NCBI GenBank assembly: GCA_022561095.1 | Contig: JADFRV010000047.1 | Span: 1 to 12,873, forward strand | DNA length: 12,873 bases | Direction of reading: 5' to 3' | DNA from: Chloroflexota bacterium | GTDB taxonomy: Bacteria; Chloroflexota; Dehalococcoidia; SM23-28-2; RBG-16-64-32 | Part shown: in pieces, positions 1 through 5,880 of the stretch | How positions within the stretch are numbered: position 1 is the first letter of the stretch | Layout: every line of letters begins with the position of its first letter | The notes under the pieces: generated by a model | Database searches by the model: none | What the model was told of the DNA's origin: nothing | What the model saw: only the letters and a program-made list of their open reading frames with translations | Made by a program: the position numbers and the translations under genes

Positions 1-220
1 CTCGCGGGCTCCTGTCTCCGGTACGGCTGCTGCAATAGACTATCACCGGCCGGTCGAGCTGGAGTCGGGACGTTGCCTCCGCGCCCAGCGTTTTGAGAGG
101 AACGTTTATCGCCCCCGGAAGGTGCTCCTCCCCATATTCCTTCTCGGGAAGCACCTCCACTAGCTGTGCGCCGTCCTCAACCATTCTCTGGACGTCAGCT
201 ATATCGATAATGGTTGGCAT
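1..220 (-). CDS. Rhodanese-like domain protein, N-terminal part (cut by window edge)
   Basis: The minus strand is open from an ATG at 218-220 to the left edge, giving 73 residues of an incomplete protein. The start is supported by an AAGGAGG ribosome-binding site (227-233) seven bases upstream. The layout fits a single rhodanese domain: an opening helix (IADVQRMVEDGA), the LVEV strand, the HLPGAINVPL segment (residues 33-42) that is a hallmark of the fold, and a VIVYC strand ending in the presumed active-site Cys63. The loop after it, CSSRTGDRSPR, differs from the common CxxGxRS loop and is closer to rhodaneses with an SPR ending. Such domains carry sulfur as a cysteine persulfide, or act as sulfurtransferase or regulatory modules. 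The substrate cannot be judged. The C-terminus is not in the window, so a multidomain protein is possible. The domain call is secure; the role is open. Confidence 0.85.
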   Translation of the reverse strand, partial: MPTIIDIADVQRMVEDGAQLVEVLPEKEYGEEHLPGAINVPLKTLGAEATSRLQLDRPVIVYCSSRTGDRSPR

Positions 221-237
221 GTTGCAGCCTCCTTCAG

Positions 238-345
238 TCACGTGAAGACCATCGCTAACTCTTGCGCCGGGAAGGCATCCTCTGGGAGTCCAGAAAGGAA
301 CGCTGACCGCATCGTCGGTCTGGCATACTGGTTGCGCGGCTCCAT
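238..345 (-). pseudogene. 5' remnant of a hydrolase-like/adenylate cyclase fusion gene
   Basis: The minus strand from ATG 345 starts MEPRNQYAR, matching the MEPRIQYTK start of the intact gene at 1380. In that frame it then diverges and stops at 238 after 35 residues. Shifting frame by one base after residue 8 gives TDDAVSVPFWT, which aligns with TSDGVNIAFTT of the intact protein (residues 10-20) and looks like an ordinary member of that family. Resemblance then fades before the rhodanese gene. This is therefore a decayed, frameshifted and truncated second copy. Its promoter region is better preserved than its coding part (see the inverted repeat at 333-391). The aligned stretch is short, but the shared upstream DNA makes common origin very likely. 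Whether the 35-residue frame is translated is unknown. Confidence 0.7.
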
Positions 346-391
346 GGCGGGGATATTGTACGCCTCTGGACTATCCCTGTCTCGGTGTCAC
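333..391 (-). repeat. Left arm of 59-bp inverted repeat (promoter plus start codon copy)
   Basis: The reverse complement of 333-391 matches 1334-1392 at 58 of 59 positions; the only difference is one base just before the ATG. It contains the same promoter elements as the intact gene: gagaca (378-383 read on minus), a 17-base spacer, TACAAT (355-360 on minus) and the start MEPR. A further 14-base match (407-420 against 1292-1305) lies outside the arm, so the homologous block was longer and has since lost or gained sequence. Confidence 0.93.
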
Positions 392-614
392 AGGCCATCA
401 GCTGGCGGCTGCGGTAGGGGTACCCTTTTTGGAGATGGGGCCGTATTTTGGGAGAAGCCTTTTTGGAACGTGCCGCGTCTGTCAGCTAAAGCCTAAGAGC
501 TATACAGAGAACCGCCGTCGTGGAACCCGTCCTCTGGGGGCCTGTGGCAACTGAACACAATCATCAATTGCGTTGTCGGCAGCCTTGTTCCTGCCCTAAT
601 TTAGATACGAAACG

Positions 615-628
615 TCCCGTAGACGGGA
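615..628. repeat. Short palindrome TCCCGT-AG-ACGGGA
   Basis: Perfect 6-base arms with a 2-base centre, 16 bases left of the paired 12-base repeats at 644. It could be an operator or a recombinase half-site pair; nothing in the sequence decides between these. Apart from this, the repeats at 644 and the cyclase remnant, I see no gene or RNA in 221-786. Confidence 0.4.
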
Positions 629-643
629 TACTCTGCCGTGCCT

Positions 644-667
644 TGACAGCCCATCTGACAGCCACGG
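644..667 (+). repeat. Two 12-bp direct repeats (TGACAGCC family)
   Basis: TGACAGCCCATC is followed directly by TGACAGCCACGG. The same family occurs three times in tandem at 5881-5916 in the same orientation, and a GTTGGCG follows within about 30 bases in both places (681-689 and 5932-5938). The copies thus belong to related repeat blocks about 5.2 kb apart. Confidence 0.7.
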
Positions 668-786
668 CCCCTGGTTTGGCCCGTTGGCGCTTCCTTTTAG
701 GGGCTTGTCTCTATGAGCGATAACACCCTTAACCGCACCAACCGGCCAGCCGCTTTTCTTTCGTGCCCAGGGCTGCAAAGGGCCGC

Positions 787-1218
787 TCAGTCGTCCTCCG
801 TGTAGAAGTTGAATTGTACGTTCACCTGGTTACCGCTACCTGACTTCCTCTCCAAGAGCCGCAGCGCCTTGTCCATAGAGATACCGGCGGGGATGGGGAT
901 TTGCCCAGGCGACATATCGTCCAGGGCGTCGTACATCTTCGCACTGGCCTTATCCCCCAGCTCTATGATCCCTGACTCGAACACTTCTCGCCTCTCCATA
1001 CTGAGAGCAGCGAACGTGTCGGGGTCTACCTGCTTAAACCAGCGGGTAATCAACTGCCTGGAGGGGTGGCGTTCCGGGTAGCGCTCCTCCATCCGTCTAG
1101 CCGCCTCAGAGAAGTTGCCCGACTCATAGACTAGGACGATGGCCTCAACCTTGATGTCGTTGGGGTAGGGGTCGTCTCCCCTGTTGACCAGGGCGCGGTC
1201 TGGTTCCTTGTCGCTCAC
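787..1218 (-). CDS. HTH protein resembling phage terminase small subunit
   Basis: A 143-residue soluble protein. Residues 21-62 look like a homeodomain-like helix-turn-helix: KVEAIVLVYESG, NFSEAARRM, then a recognition-type helix around SRQLITRWFK. The middle part (66-100) is acidic and helical. IPIPAGISMDKALRL (107-121) resembles the 'GI-x-x-DK' segment found downstream of the HTH in many phage small-terminase-like and transposon-associated HTH proteins. The C-terminus (VNVQFNFYTEDD) looks like a strand and acidic tail. A GTG start at 1218 is preferred over the upstream ATG at 1281: a TATAAT box (1225-1230 on minus) puts the transcription start on or next to the GTG, and there is no ribosome-binding site, so the message would be leaderless. 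No large terminase, portal or other phage gene is nearby, so it is either a lone phage relic or a DNA-binding protein with another job. It lies between the inverted-repeat arms. Confidence 0.7.
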   Translation of the reverse strand: MSDKEPDRALVNRGDDPYPNDIKVEAIVLVYESGNFSEAARRMEERYPERHPSRQLITRWFKQVDPDTFAALSMERREVFESGIIELGDKASAKMYDALDDMSPGQIPIPAGISMDKALRLLERKSGSGNQVNVQFNFYTEDD

Positions 1219-1224
1219 GCCGCC

Positions 1225-1230
1225 ATTATA
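1225..1230 (-). promoter_or_regulatory. -10 box TATAAT, leaderless promoter of the HTH gene
   Basis: A perfect TATAAT on the minus strand ends six bases before the GTG at 1218, so transcription should begin at or next to the start codon. No convincing -35 hexamer is seen at the usual distance. Confidence 0.6.
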
Positions 1231-1333
1231 GCAGGACGGTACGCGGTAGCGTGTAGCCCACATTTCGTGATGGCCGCCCAAGCGCCAGTCGCCCCTACCG
1301 CAGCCAGCGCCTGCTAATGACCCGATCCATCCA

Positions 1334-1392
1334 GTGACACCGAGACAGGGATAGTCCAGAGGCGTACAATATCCCCACCATGGAGCCGCGCA
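1334..1392 (+). repeat. Right arm of 59-bp inverted repeat
   Basis: Matches the reverse complement of 333-391 at 58 of 59 bases. It covers the promoter and first four codons of the intact cyclase-fusion gene. The arms are 942 bases apart and enclose the HTH gene. Confidence 0.93.
1342..1370 (+). promoter_or_regulatory. Promoter of cyclase-fusion gene (gagaca-N17-TACAAT)
   Basis: A weak -35 (gagaca, 1342-1347), a 17-base spacer and a good -10 (TACAAT, 1365-1370) lie 9 bases before the ATG at 1380. The leader would be at most a few bases, which agrees with the lack of a Shine-Dalgarno sequence. Confidence 0.6.
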
Positions 1393-2708
1393 TTCAGTAC
1401 ACGAAGACGAGCGATGGTGTGAACATTGCGTTCACGACTGTGGGCGACGGCAGGCCGTTGATACAGTTACCAGTTCCATGTTTCAGTCATGCCGAGCTGG
1501 GCTGGCAAATGTTCAACGCGGTTCAGCAACCACTTGCCGCCCGGTTTCGTTTCATTTCCTATGATTCCCGGGGGTCCGGATTGTCGGATCGCAGTGCGAT
1601 CGACTTCTCGGTTGAGGCGATGCTACGTGACCTCGATGCGGTGGTGGAGCGGAGCGGGTGCGATTCGTTCATACTCGCGTCGTGGACCACCGCAACGCCA
1701 ATCGCGGTGACTTACGCAGCTATGCATCCAGAGCGGGTCTCCCACCTGATCATTAGCGACGGTTGCGCCGCATTCTCGGACTTTTCGGAGTCACCTGCGT
1801 ATAAGGCGGGGGTGACGCTGCTAGAAGGCGACTGGGTACTCTTCACGGAGACGTTCGGGCAGGTCCTGTGGGCCTTCGCGAATCCCGAATTTGGGCGGCT
1901 AATGGCCGAGTTCATGCGCTCGTGCTGCGAACCTGAGGCGATGCGAGCCGCTTGGGCATCCTGGGAAAGCTATGACGCCACTGAGTTCCTTCCACAAGTA
2001 GCGGCTCCCACGCTTGTCATTCATAACAAGAACAGTCGTTGGTTCCCGATGAATGTTGGCCAACGCCTGGCTGCCACCATTCCGAACGCTCGCCTGACGC
2101 TCATAGACGATATCACGTACGCTCCGGTGCCGGACCTTGTCCAGGAGTTCGTTGGCGAAGGGGATGAGAAAGCGGCGACCGGCGGCTCACTTCAAGCAGC
2201 CGACATCCACACCATCCTCTTCACCGATGTGGAGGGCTCCACCGCGCTCACTCAGCGTCTCGGCGATGCCAGGGCCCGTGACCTACTACGGGAGCACGAG
2301 CGCATGGTGCGGGAGGCGCTGAAGTCTCACGGCGGCTCGGAGGTGAAAACCATGGGTGACGGCTTCATGGCCTCCTTCTCCTCTGCCACAAAGGCGCTGG
2401 AGTGTGCCATCACCATGCAGCGGGCGTTCGCCGAGCACAACGAGTCGGCGGAGGAGCCCATCAAGGTGCGGGTCGGCCTGAACGCGGGTGAGCCGATAGC
2501 CGAGGACGATGACCTGTTCGGGACGGCGGTGAACCTTGCAGCACGGATATGCGCCCAGGCTGAGGCGGGTCAGATTCTCGCCCCAATCGTCGTGAGGGAG
2601 CTCGCAGCGGGGAAGCAGTTCATGTTCGCTGACCTGGGCGAGACCGAGTTGCGCGGCTTCGAGGACCCCATCCGCCTATACGAGCTGAGGTGGCGGGAAG
2701 CGGGCTAG
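1380..2708 (+). CDS. Alpha/beta-hydrolase-like domain fused to class III adenylate cyclase
   Basis: A 442-residue two-domain protein with no signal peptide or membrane segment. Residues 1-260 have the alpha/beta-hydrolase layout (FISYDSRGSGLSD, 58-70; TYAAMHPERVSHLIISDG, 111-128), but all three triad positions look changed. The nucleophile elbow reads S-W-T-T-A (101-105), with Thr103 where Ser is expected. The acid position before Pro223 is Ser219, and the His position is Tyr247 (TYAPV). The domain is probably a sensor or binding module rather than a hydrolase. Residues 275-442 are a class III nucleotide cyclase with the full expected set: metal-binding Asp283 (FTDVEGST) and Asp327 (GDG), adenine-selecting Lys323 and Asp378, and transition-state Asn385 and Arg389 (VNLAAR). 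It should make cAMP from ATP in the cytoplasm. A promoter and ATG with almost no leader precede it. A decayed second copy lies at 238-345. The cyclase call is secure; the inactive hydrolase domain is inferred from alignment by eye. Confidence 0.92.
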   Translation: MEPRIQYTKTSDGVNIAFTTVGDGRPLIQLPVPCFSHAELGWQMFNAVQQPLAARFRFISYDSRGSGLSDRSAIDFSVEAMLRDLDAVVERSGCDSFILASWTTATPIAVTYAAMHPERVSHLIISDGCAAFSDFSESPAYKAGVTLLEGDWVLFTETFGQVLWAFANPEFGRLMAEFMRSCCEPEAMRAAWASWESYDATEFLPQVAAPTLVIHNKNSRWFPMNVGQRLAATIPNARLTLIDDITYAPVPDLVQEFVGEGDEKAATGGSLQAADIHTILFTDVEGSTALTQRLGDARARDLLREHERMVREALKSHGGSEVKTMGDGFMASFSSATKALECAITMQRAFAEHNESAEEPIKVRVGLNAGEPIAEDDDLFGTAVNLAARICAQAEAGQILAPIVVRELAAGKQFMFADLGETELRGFEDPIRLYELRWREAG

Positions 2709-2715
2709 GCCCCCG

Positions 2716-2744
2716 TTGACACCCACCCCGCCCAGGCGCACAAT
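2716..2744 (+). promoter_or_regulatory. Promoter module copy A (TTGACA-N17-CACAAT)
   Basis: TTGACA (2716-2721), a 17-base GC-rich spacer and CACAAT (2739-2744) begin 8 bases after the cyclase stop codon. This puts transcription start near 2751, upstream of the ATG at 2782. The spacer differs from copy C (5324) at only one base. A real promoter does not need spacer identity, so the copies are related DNA. Confidence 0.75.
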
Positions 2745-2781
2745 CCTTGCGCGGCAAAGCAACATAGCAAGGGGATTCATC

Positions 2782-3495
2782 ATGGCAACGGTCGCTGTGG
2801 CCCATCAACCTGAGTTGACTCCGGAGAACGCACTAGAGGTGTTCAGCCGCCACTTAGATGACAGGTACGATGTCCACGCTGCAAGCGGGTTCTTCGAAAA
2901 ATGGTTCAGTGGAAGGCCGCATTTTGTTGTCAGGAAAACTCGGTGGGCGACAGAGGCGGTCTGGCTGAAACAGGAGGGGTACGCTACCTCCTTCGAATTC
3001 TCGGGAATGCAGCCGCCGGAATTCCTAGTGTTGGCGGTGCCGATCACCGTGTTCGCAATCCTGTTCGTAATCCTGTTCGCAATCCTGTCCGTAATCCTGT
3101 CCGTAGTCGGTCTCGGATTCCCGTTCTCATTCAGGAGTGCGAACCCGATTGCACGGATATTGCTAAGGTCTGGCAGGAAGGCAATCGAAGCGGATATAGC
3201 CTTGGTGATAGAGAGCGCGAGCGAATTTAACCCACCAGGTGAAGAGCATTCCCGGAGAGGATTGGAGCTCCGTGCCAAAGGCAAGTGGCAGGACGCCATA
3301 CGAGAATTCGATGCAGCCATCGAACTGAACCCCAGCCATGCCCTCGCCCACGCCGAACGAGGGTTCGCCTATGGGGAATTGGGGGAGGCTAACCGAGCCA
3401 TCACCGACATGGAAAGGGCCATTGCGCTCACCCGTGACCCTGACGCCATCGCCGACCTTGAGGCCGAAATCAAGGAGCTACGCGAGCCCCGCTGA
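2782..3495 (+). CDS. Membrane protein with C-terminal TPR repeats
   Basis: A 237-residue protein. The ATG at 2782 is chosen because AAGGGG (2769-2774) sits seven bases upstream and the promoter module ends at 2744; an in-frame upstream ATG (2716) would overlap the -35 box. Residues 1-79 form an unrecognised soluble domain with several aromatic residues. Residues 80-111 are strongly hydrophobic and form one long or two tight membrane segments, largely built from FAIL/FVIL/SVIL units encoded by a 12-base tandem repeat. Residues 155-220 carry about two tetratricopeptide repeats (RRGLELRAKGKWQDAIREF; AHAERGFAYGELGEANRAI), which usually mediate protein contacts. The tail is a charged helix. I do not recognise the N-terminal domain. 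The TPR part could recruit a partner to the membrane, but which one is unknown. The stop codon lies inside the next promoter module copy. Confidence 0.82.
   Translation: MATVAVAHQPELTPENALEVFSRHLDDRYDVHAASGFFEKWFSGRPHFVVRKTRWATEAVWLKQEGYATSFEFSGMQPPEFLVLAVPITVFAILFVILFAILSVILSVVGLGFPFSFRSANPIARILLRSGRKAIEADIALVIESASEFNPPGEEHSRRGLELRAKGKWQDAIREFDAAIELNPSHALAHAERGFAYGELGEANRAITDMERAIALTRDPDAIADLEAEIKELREPR
3051..3110 (+). repeat. 12-bp tandem repeat inside the membrane segment
   Basis: Five successive 12-base units, gttcgcaatcct, gttcgtaatcct, gttcgcaatcct, gtccgtaatcct and gtccgtagtcgg (the last one degenerate), encode FAIL-FVIL-FAIL-SVIL-SVVG. Twelve bases keep the frame, so copy number can change the length of the membrane helix without breaking the gene. 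Confidence 0.88.
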
Positions 3496-3520
3496 CAGCC
3501 GCCCAGCCCAGGTGCACAAT
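3492..3520 (+). promoter_or_regulatory. Promoter module copy B (CTGACA-N17-CACAAT)
   Basis: CTGACA (3492-3497), which contains the TGA stop of the TPR gene, is followed by a 17-base spacer and CACAAT (3515-3520). The spacer matches copy C at 14 of 17 bases, and the match continues downstream (cgcggcgg). The next gene starts about 300 bases away. The gap 3496-3816 holds only this module, a TACAAT at 3537, a short hairpin (3593-3607) and the palindrome at 3722; I see no gene there beyond a 15-codon frame at 3541. Confidence 0.65.
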
Positions 3521-3721
3521 CGCGGCGGGGTCGTTCTACAATGGCAGGTCCTCGACTCTTAGGCTACCGGGCGCTTTTCCCTCACTAGCCGCCTGGCTGG
3601 CCGCCAGCTGCAGCGCCCGGTTCGAAGGACACATATGCATCAAGTCCAACGGTCACTCTCGGCAGCCCGTCCCGGAAGAGCCAAGTGACAACGGGTGAGC
3701 AGCAGCGGTTCCCGGACCCCT

Positions 3722-3741
3722 ACACTAAGGCGCATTAGTGT
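3722..3741. promoter_or_regulatory. Palindrome ACACTAA-N6-TTAGTGT, possible operator
   Basis: Perfect 7-base inverted arms around GGCGCA, 75 bases before the glycosyltransferase ATG. The size and position suit a repressor site. It lacks a T-tract on either side, which speaks against a terminator. Confidence 0.45.
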
Positions 3742-3816
3742 CAGCCCGACGCGTCCAAGGGCCAAGTGCGAACCCAGTAGCTAAGATTGACCGAAACCGG
3801 GGACTCAGGCAACCCG

Positions 3817-5259
3817 ATGGGGAAAGGAGTTGATCGCATTAAAGTTCTCATTTGCCACTTCCGCTCCGCCCCGACGGGTGGTGAACGCAGCTACCGATTC
3901 AAACCAGATGTGACTGATTCGGCGGGCACCGACGGCGTATCCCTCGAAATCATGAAGCGCCAGGCCCTGCTTGAAGCGATGGGACATGAAGTCGCCATCT
4001 GCTCCGCCTACGAGTGGGCAGACCTCCCGATACCAGCCCTGGAGTTCGACCGCGAGGATGTGACAACAATGATGGGGAACCTTTTCGGTTCCGGGATCAC
4101 CGACTTTGGCGGTGAGGCGGAGCTTGAGGGAGCTTTTAGACGAGCGGTCGCGGAGCTGAAACAAGAGCTGGTCGCAGGGATCAAAGCTCTGGCACCCGAC
4201 ATGCTTTTTGTGCACAACATGCTTTCGCTGCCCGTTCATCCCGTGGCCACGGTGACTCTCACCGAACTCCTCGCAGACCTCCGGCTGCCCTGTGTGGCGA
4301 TCCACCACGATGTCCTCAGCGAAGGGGCTTATGAGTTCACCCCGACATGTGACTTTGCCAGCGCCCTGCTCGAACGATACTTTCCGCCGAAAATGCCAAA
4401 TCTCTCGCACTGGACGATCAACTCGCGCAACCAACGGGCTCTTGCGGCAAGGGGCGTTCCGGCCGAAATCATCCACGACAGCATGGACTTTCATAATCGG
4501 CTCGATGCCCCAAGTCACGCCAAGATCCGTGAGCAGCTTCGGGCCAAGCATGGCATCGAGACTCGTGACGTCGTTCTTTTCGTCGGAGCCCGCCTCGTGC
4601 CCAATAAGCAGATAGAATTGGCAGCTCACTTGGCCGCAGCATTGGAAGGACTTCGCCGAGGCATGCTCGGCAAGGTGCTCTCCCACGGTGAAGTGTTCAC
4701 TCGAGGGAGCCGGATCGTGCTTGTTCTCGCGGGCAGACCGGAACGCTCCTTCATCCAGTACCAAGAACGCCTCTTCGCGCTCTTCGATCAGCTAAATATC
4801 GACTGGATGTATGTGGGAGACGAGGTCCTCCCACTGAGCGTGGCGGAGGGGGATTTCCATGCCCTCTATCCCGATATGTACGCAATGGCAGACTTTATCC
4901 TCTACCCGTCAGCATGGGAGGGTTTCGGCAATCAACTGCTGGAGGCGGTTGCTGCTGGCCTCCCTGTGGTGGTGTTCGAGTACCCCGTCTTCAAGGAGGA
5001 CATCCAGCCAAAGGGCGTGCGGGTCATCTCGCTGGGAGACACCGTTCTTGAGGAAAGAGACCCGGCAGGACTAGCCCGCCTGCCCTCGGAAGTGATGAGT
5101 CGGGCTGCGAAGGAGATGATCGCAATTCTGACTCATCCGACAGAGAGCAAAAAGATGACCGAGCACAACATCGCCGTCGGCAAGCGCTACTTCAGTTTCG
5201 ACGTCCTCCGTTCGCATCTGTCGGAAGCGGTTCGTTGGGCCTCCGAGCGGACCGCTTGA
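3817..5259 (+). CDS. GT4-family (GT-B fold) glycosyltransferase
   Basis: A 480-residue cytoplasmic enzyme expected to move a sugar from a nucleotide-sugar donor to an acceptor. The N-terminal half opens with the strand IKVLICHF, and GTDGVSLE (37-44) matches the 'G-x-DGVSLE' acceptor-side segment of retaining GT4 enzymes, including mannosylglucosylglycerate-synthase-like proteins. The C-terminal half has VGARLVPNK (Arg259 and Lys264, donor phosphate contacts) and the E-x7-E motif EGFGNQLLE (Glu368, Glu376), followed by GLPVVVFEYP and DIQPKGVRVI. The DIQPKG segment resembles the mannosylglucosylglycerate branch, but I would not name a substrate. The ATG at 3817 is preferred over a TTG at 3787; neither has a clear ribosome-binding site, so the start is uncertain. 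The gene stands alone, with no other sugar-pathway gene beside it. A long open frame on the opposite strand here is a shadow. Confidence 0.87.
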   Translation: MGKGVDRIKVLICHFRSAPTGGERSYRFKPDVTDSAGTDGVSLEIMKRQALLEAMGHEVAICSAYEWADLPIPALEFDREDVTTMMGNLFGSGITDFGGEAELEGAFRRAVAELKQELVAGIKALAPDMLFVHNMLSLPVHPVATVTLTELLADLRLPCVAIHHDVLSEGAYEFTPTCDFASALLERYFPPKMPNLSHWTINSRNQRALAARGVPAEIIHDSMDFHNRLDAPSHAKIREQLRAKHGIETRDVVLFVGARLVPNKQIELAAHLAAALEGLRRGMLGKVLSHGEVFTRGSRIVLVLAGRPERSFIQYQERLFALFDQLNIDWMYVGDEVLPLSVAEGDFHALYPDMYAMADFILYPSAWEGFGNQLLEAVAAGLPVVVFEYPVFKEDIQPKGVRVISLGDTVLEERDPAGLARLPSEVMSRAAKEMIAILTHPTESKKMTEHNIAVGKRYFSFDVLRSHLSEAVRWASERTA

Positions 5260-5323
5260 AGCGGATCAGCTGCACTTCTCCGAAGCTGCCAAGCCTCGAA
5301 CCCAAGGACCAACCCCTCCCCCG

Positions 5324-5352
5324 TTGACACCCGCCCCGCCCAGGCGCACAAT
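5324..5352 (+). promoter_or_regulatory. Promoter module copy C (TTGACA-N17-CACAAT)
   Basis: TTGACA (5324-5329), a 17-base spacer and CACAAT (5347-5352) predict a start near 5359, leaving a leader of about 30 bases with a GAAGGGGG ribosome-binding site before the ATG at 5389. This is the best formed copy. Confidence 0.78.
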
Positions 5353-5388
5353 CGCGGCGGAGTAGGTGACTAATAGAAGGGGGTAAGG

Positions 5389-5715
5389 ATGAAAGACCAC
5401 TACCCGTCCGAGAAGTTCTCCGCCGCCGTAGATACGCTCGCGACCAGCCCACGACTGCTGCAGGAACGAATCGCTGACGCGTTTAGCCACAGTCTCATGC
5501 TTCTGATCGGTAACGCCGCTGTCCCTGAGGACGTGAAAGAAAAGCTTGCGGAGTATGACGCTGCTTGGAGCTCAGTTGAAGATGTTGGCGCGCAGGGCAC
5601 GATTAGTGTCTGGGCGAGTGGCCTCTCGGACGATGAGGCTATGGACATCGCCACCTGGATCGTGGAGAAGGCATTCGAACTAGATCGCCAGTACTGGACT
5701 GACGAGGGGGCGTAA
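5389..5715 (+). CDS. Small conserved-looking soluble protein, function unknown
   Basis: A 108-residue protein with its own promoter module and a strong ribosome-binding site (GAAGGGGG, 5376-5383). It has no signal peptide or membrane segment. It looks mostly helical: residues 1-45 (KFSAAVDTLATSPRLLQERIADAF), a middle linker with VPEDVKEKLAEY, a short strand-like GTISVWASGLS (69-79), and a closing helix DDEAMDIATWIVEKAFELDRQYW. The pattern 'L-A-x-x-P-x-x-L-Q-E-R-I' followed by 'GTI...LSDDEA...IA..IV' recalls small hypothetical proteins found scattered in mobile and accessory regions. I know no function for them, and this match is from memory of style rather than a search. Two bases after its stop begins a tiny membrane ORF, probably co-transcribed. 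Confidence 0.75.
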   Translation: MKDHYPSEKFSAAVDTLATSPRLLQERIADAFSHSLMLLIGNAAVPEDVKEKLAEYDAAWSSVEDVGAQGTISVWASGLSDDEAMDIATWIVEKAFELDRQYWTDEGA

Positions 5716-5717
5716 CC

Positions 5718-5804
5718 GTGAGAGGGTGGGCCGTCTGGGGCGCTACCCTGGCCGTGGTCCTGCTGCTTAACGGCATCGTGTGGACTCTGGTGCTCGCGTG
5801 GTAG
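5718..5804 (+). CDS. 28-residue single-pass membrane peptide
   Basis: A GTG start two bases after the previous stop opens a 28-codon frame. The product has a short basic N-terminus (MRGWAVW) followed by a hydrophobic run GATLAVVLLLNGIVWTLVLAW that could span a membrane once. A GAGGGGG ribosome-binding site (5704-5710) sits seven bases upstream, inside the end of the preceding gene. Tight spacing, a good ribosome-binding site and a clean membrane-helix composition argue that it is translated together with the 108-residue protein, perhaps as its membrane partner or as a toxin-like peptide. Neither role is shown by the sequence. It is too short for a domain match, and chance cannot be excluded. 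Confidence 0.5.
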   Translation: MRGWAVWGATLAVVLLLNGIVWTLVLAW

Positions 5805-5817
5805 GCCCCTGCCCCCG

Positions 5818-5840
5818 CTGACACCCGCCCGGCCAAGTCT
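5818..5840 (+). promoter_or_regulatory. Promoter module copy D, decayed
   Basis: CTGACACCCGCCC begins 14 bases after a stop codon and matches the left half of copies A and C, but the right half has no CACAAT. No gene follows on the plus strand, so this copy is probably a relic. The gap 5805-6120 holds this copy, the hairpin at 5855 and the repeats at 5881; I see no gene or RNA in it. Confidence 0.55.
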
Positions 5841-5854
5841 CTCCCATGATGAAA

Positions 5855-5872
5855 TGTCGCGGCACTGCGACA
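5855..5872. repeat. Palindrome TGTCGC-N6-GCGACA next to the 12-bp repeats
   Basis: Perfect 6-base inverted arms around a 6-base centre, 8 bases left of three 12-base direct repeats. The size resembles a tyrosine-recombinase core site, with repeats beside it as arm-type sites would be, but no recombinase gene is in the window. Confidence 0.45.
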
Positions 5873-5880
5873 ATTCGATT

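Noticed and set aside
242..496. 84-codon plus-strand open frame
   Set aside because: It runs antisense through the cyclase remnant and the inverted-repeat arm, has a Gly/Arg/Ser-rich unstructured composition and lacks a ribosome-binding site.
3541..3588. 15-codon frame MAGPRLLGYRALFPH after promoter module B
   Set aside because: It has no ribosome-binding site and is too short to support; a TACAAT overlaps its start.
3805..4764. 319-codon minus-strand open frame
   Set aside because: It is antisense to the glycosyltransferase, whose motifs are clear, and its product has His/Cys/Arg-rich composition without motifs.
5285..5310. T-loop-like CTCGAACCC, possible minus-strand tRNA
   Set aside because: The flanking bases do not form the 5-bp T stem or an acceptor stem, and no anticodon arm can be drawn.
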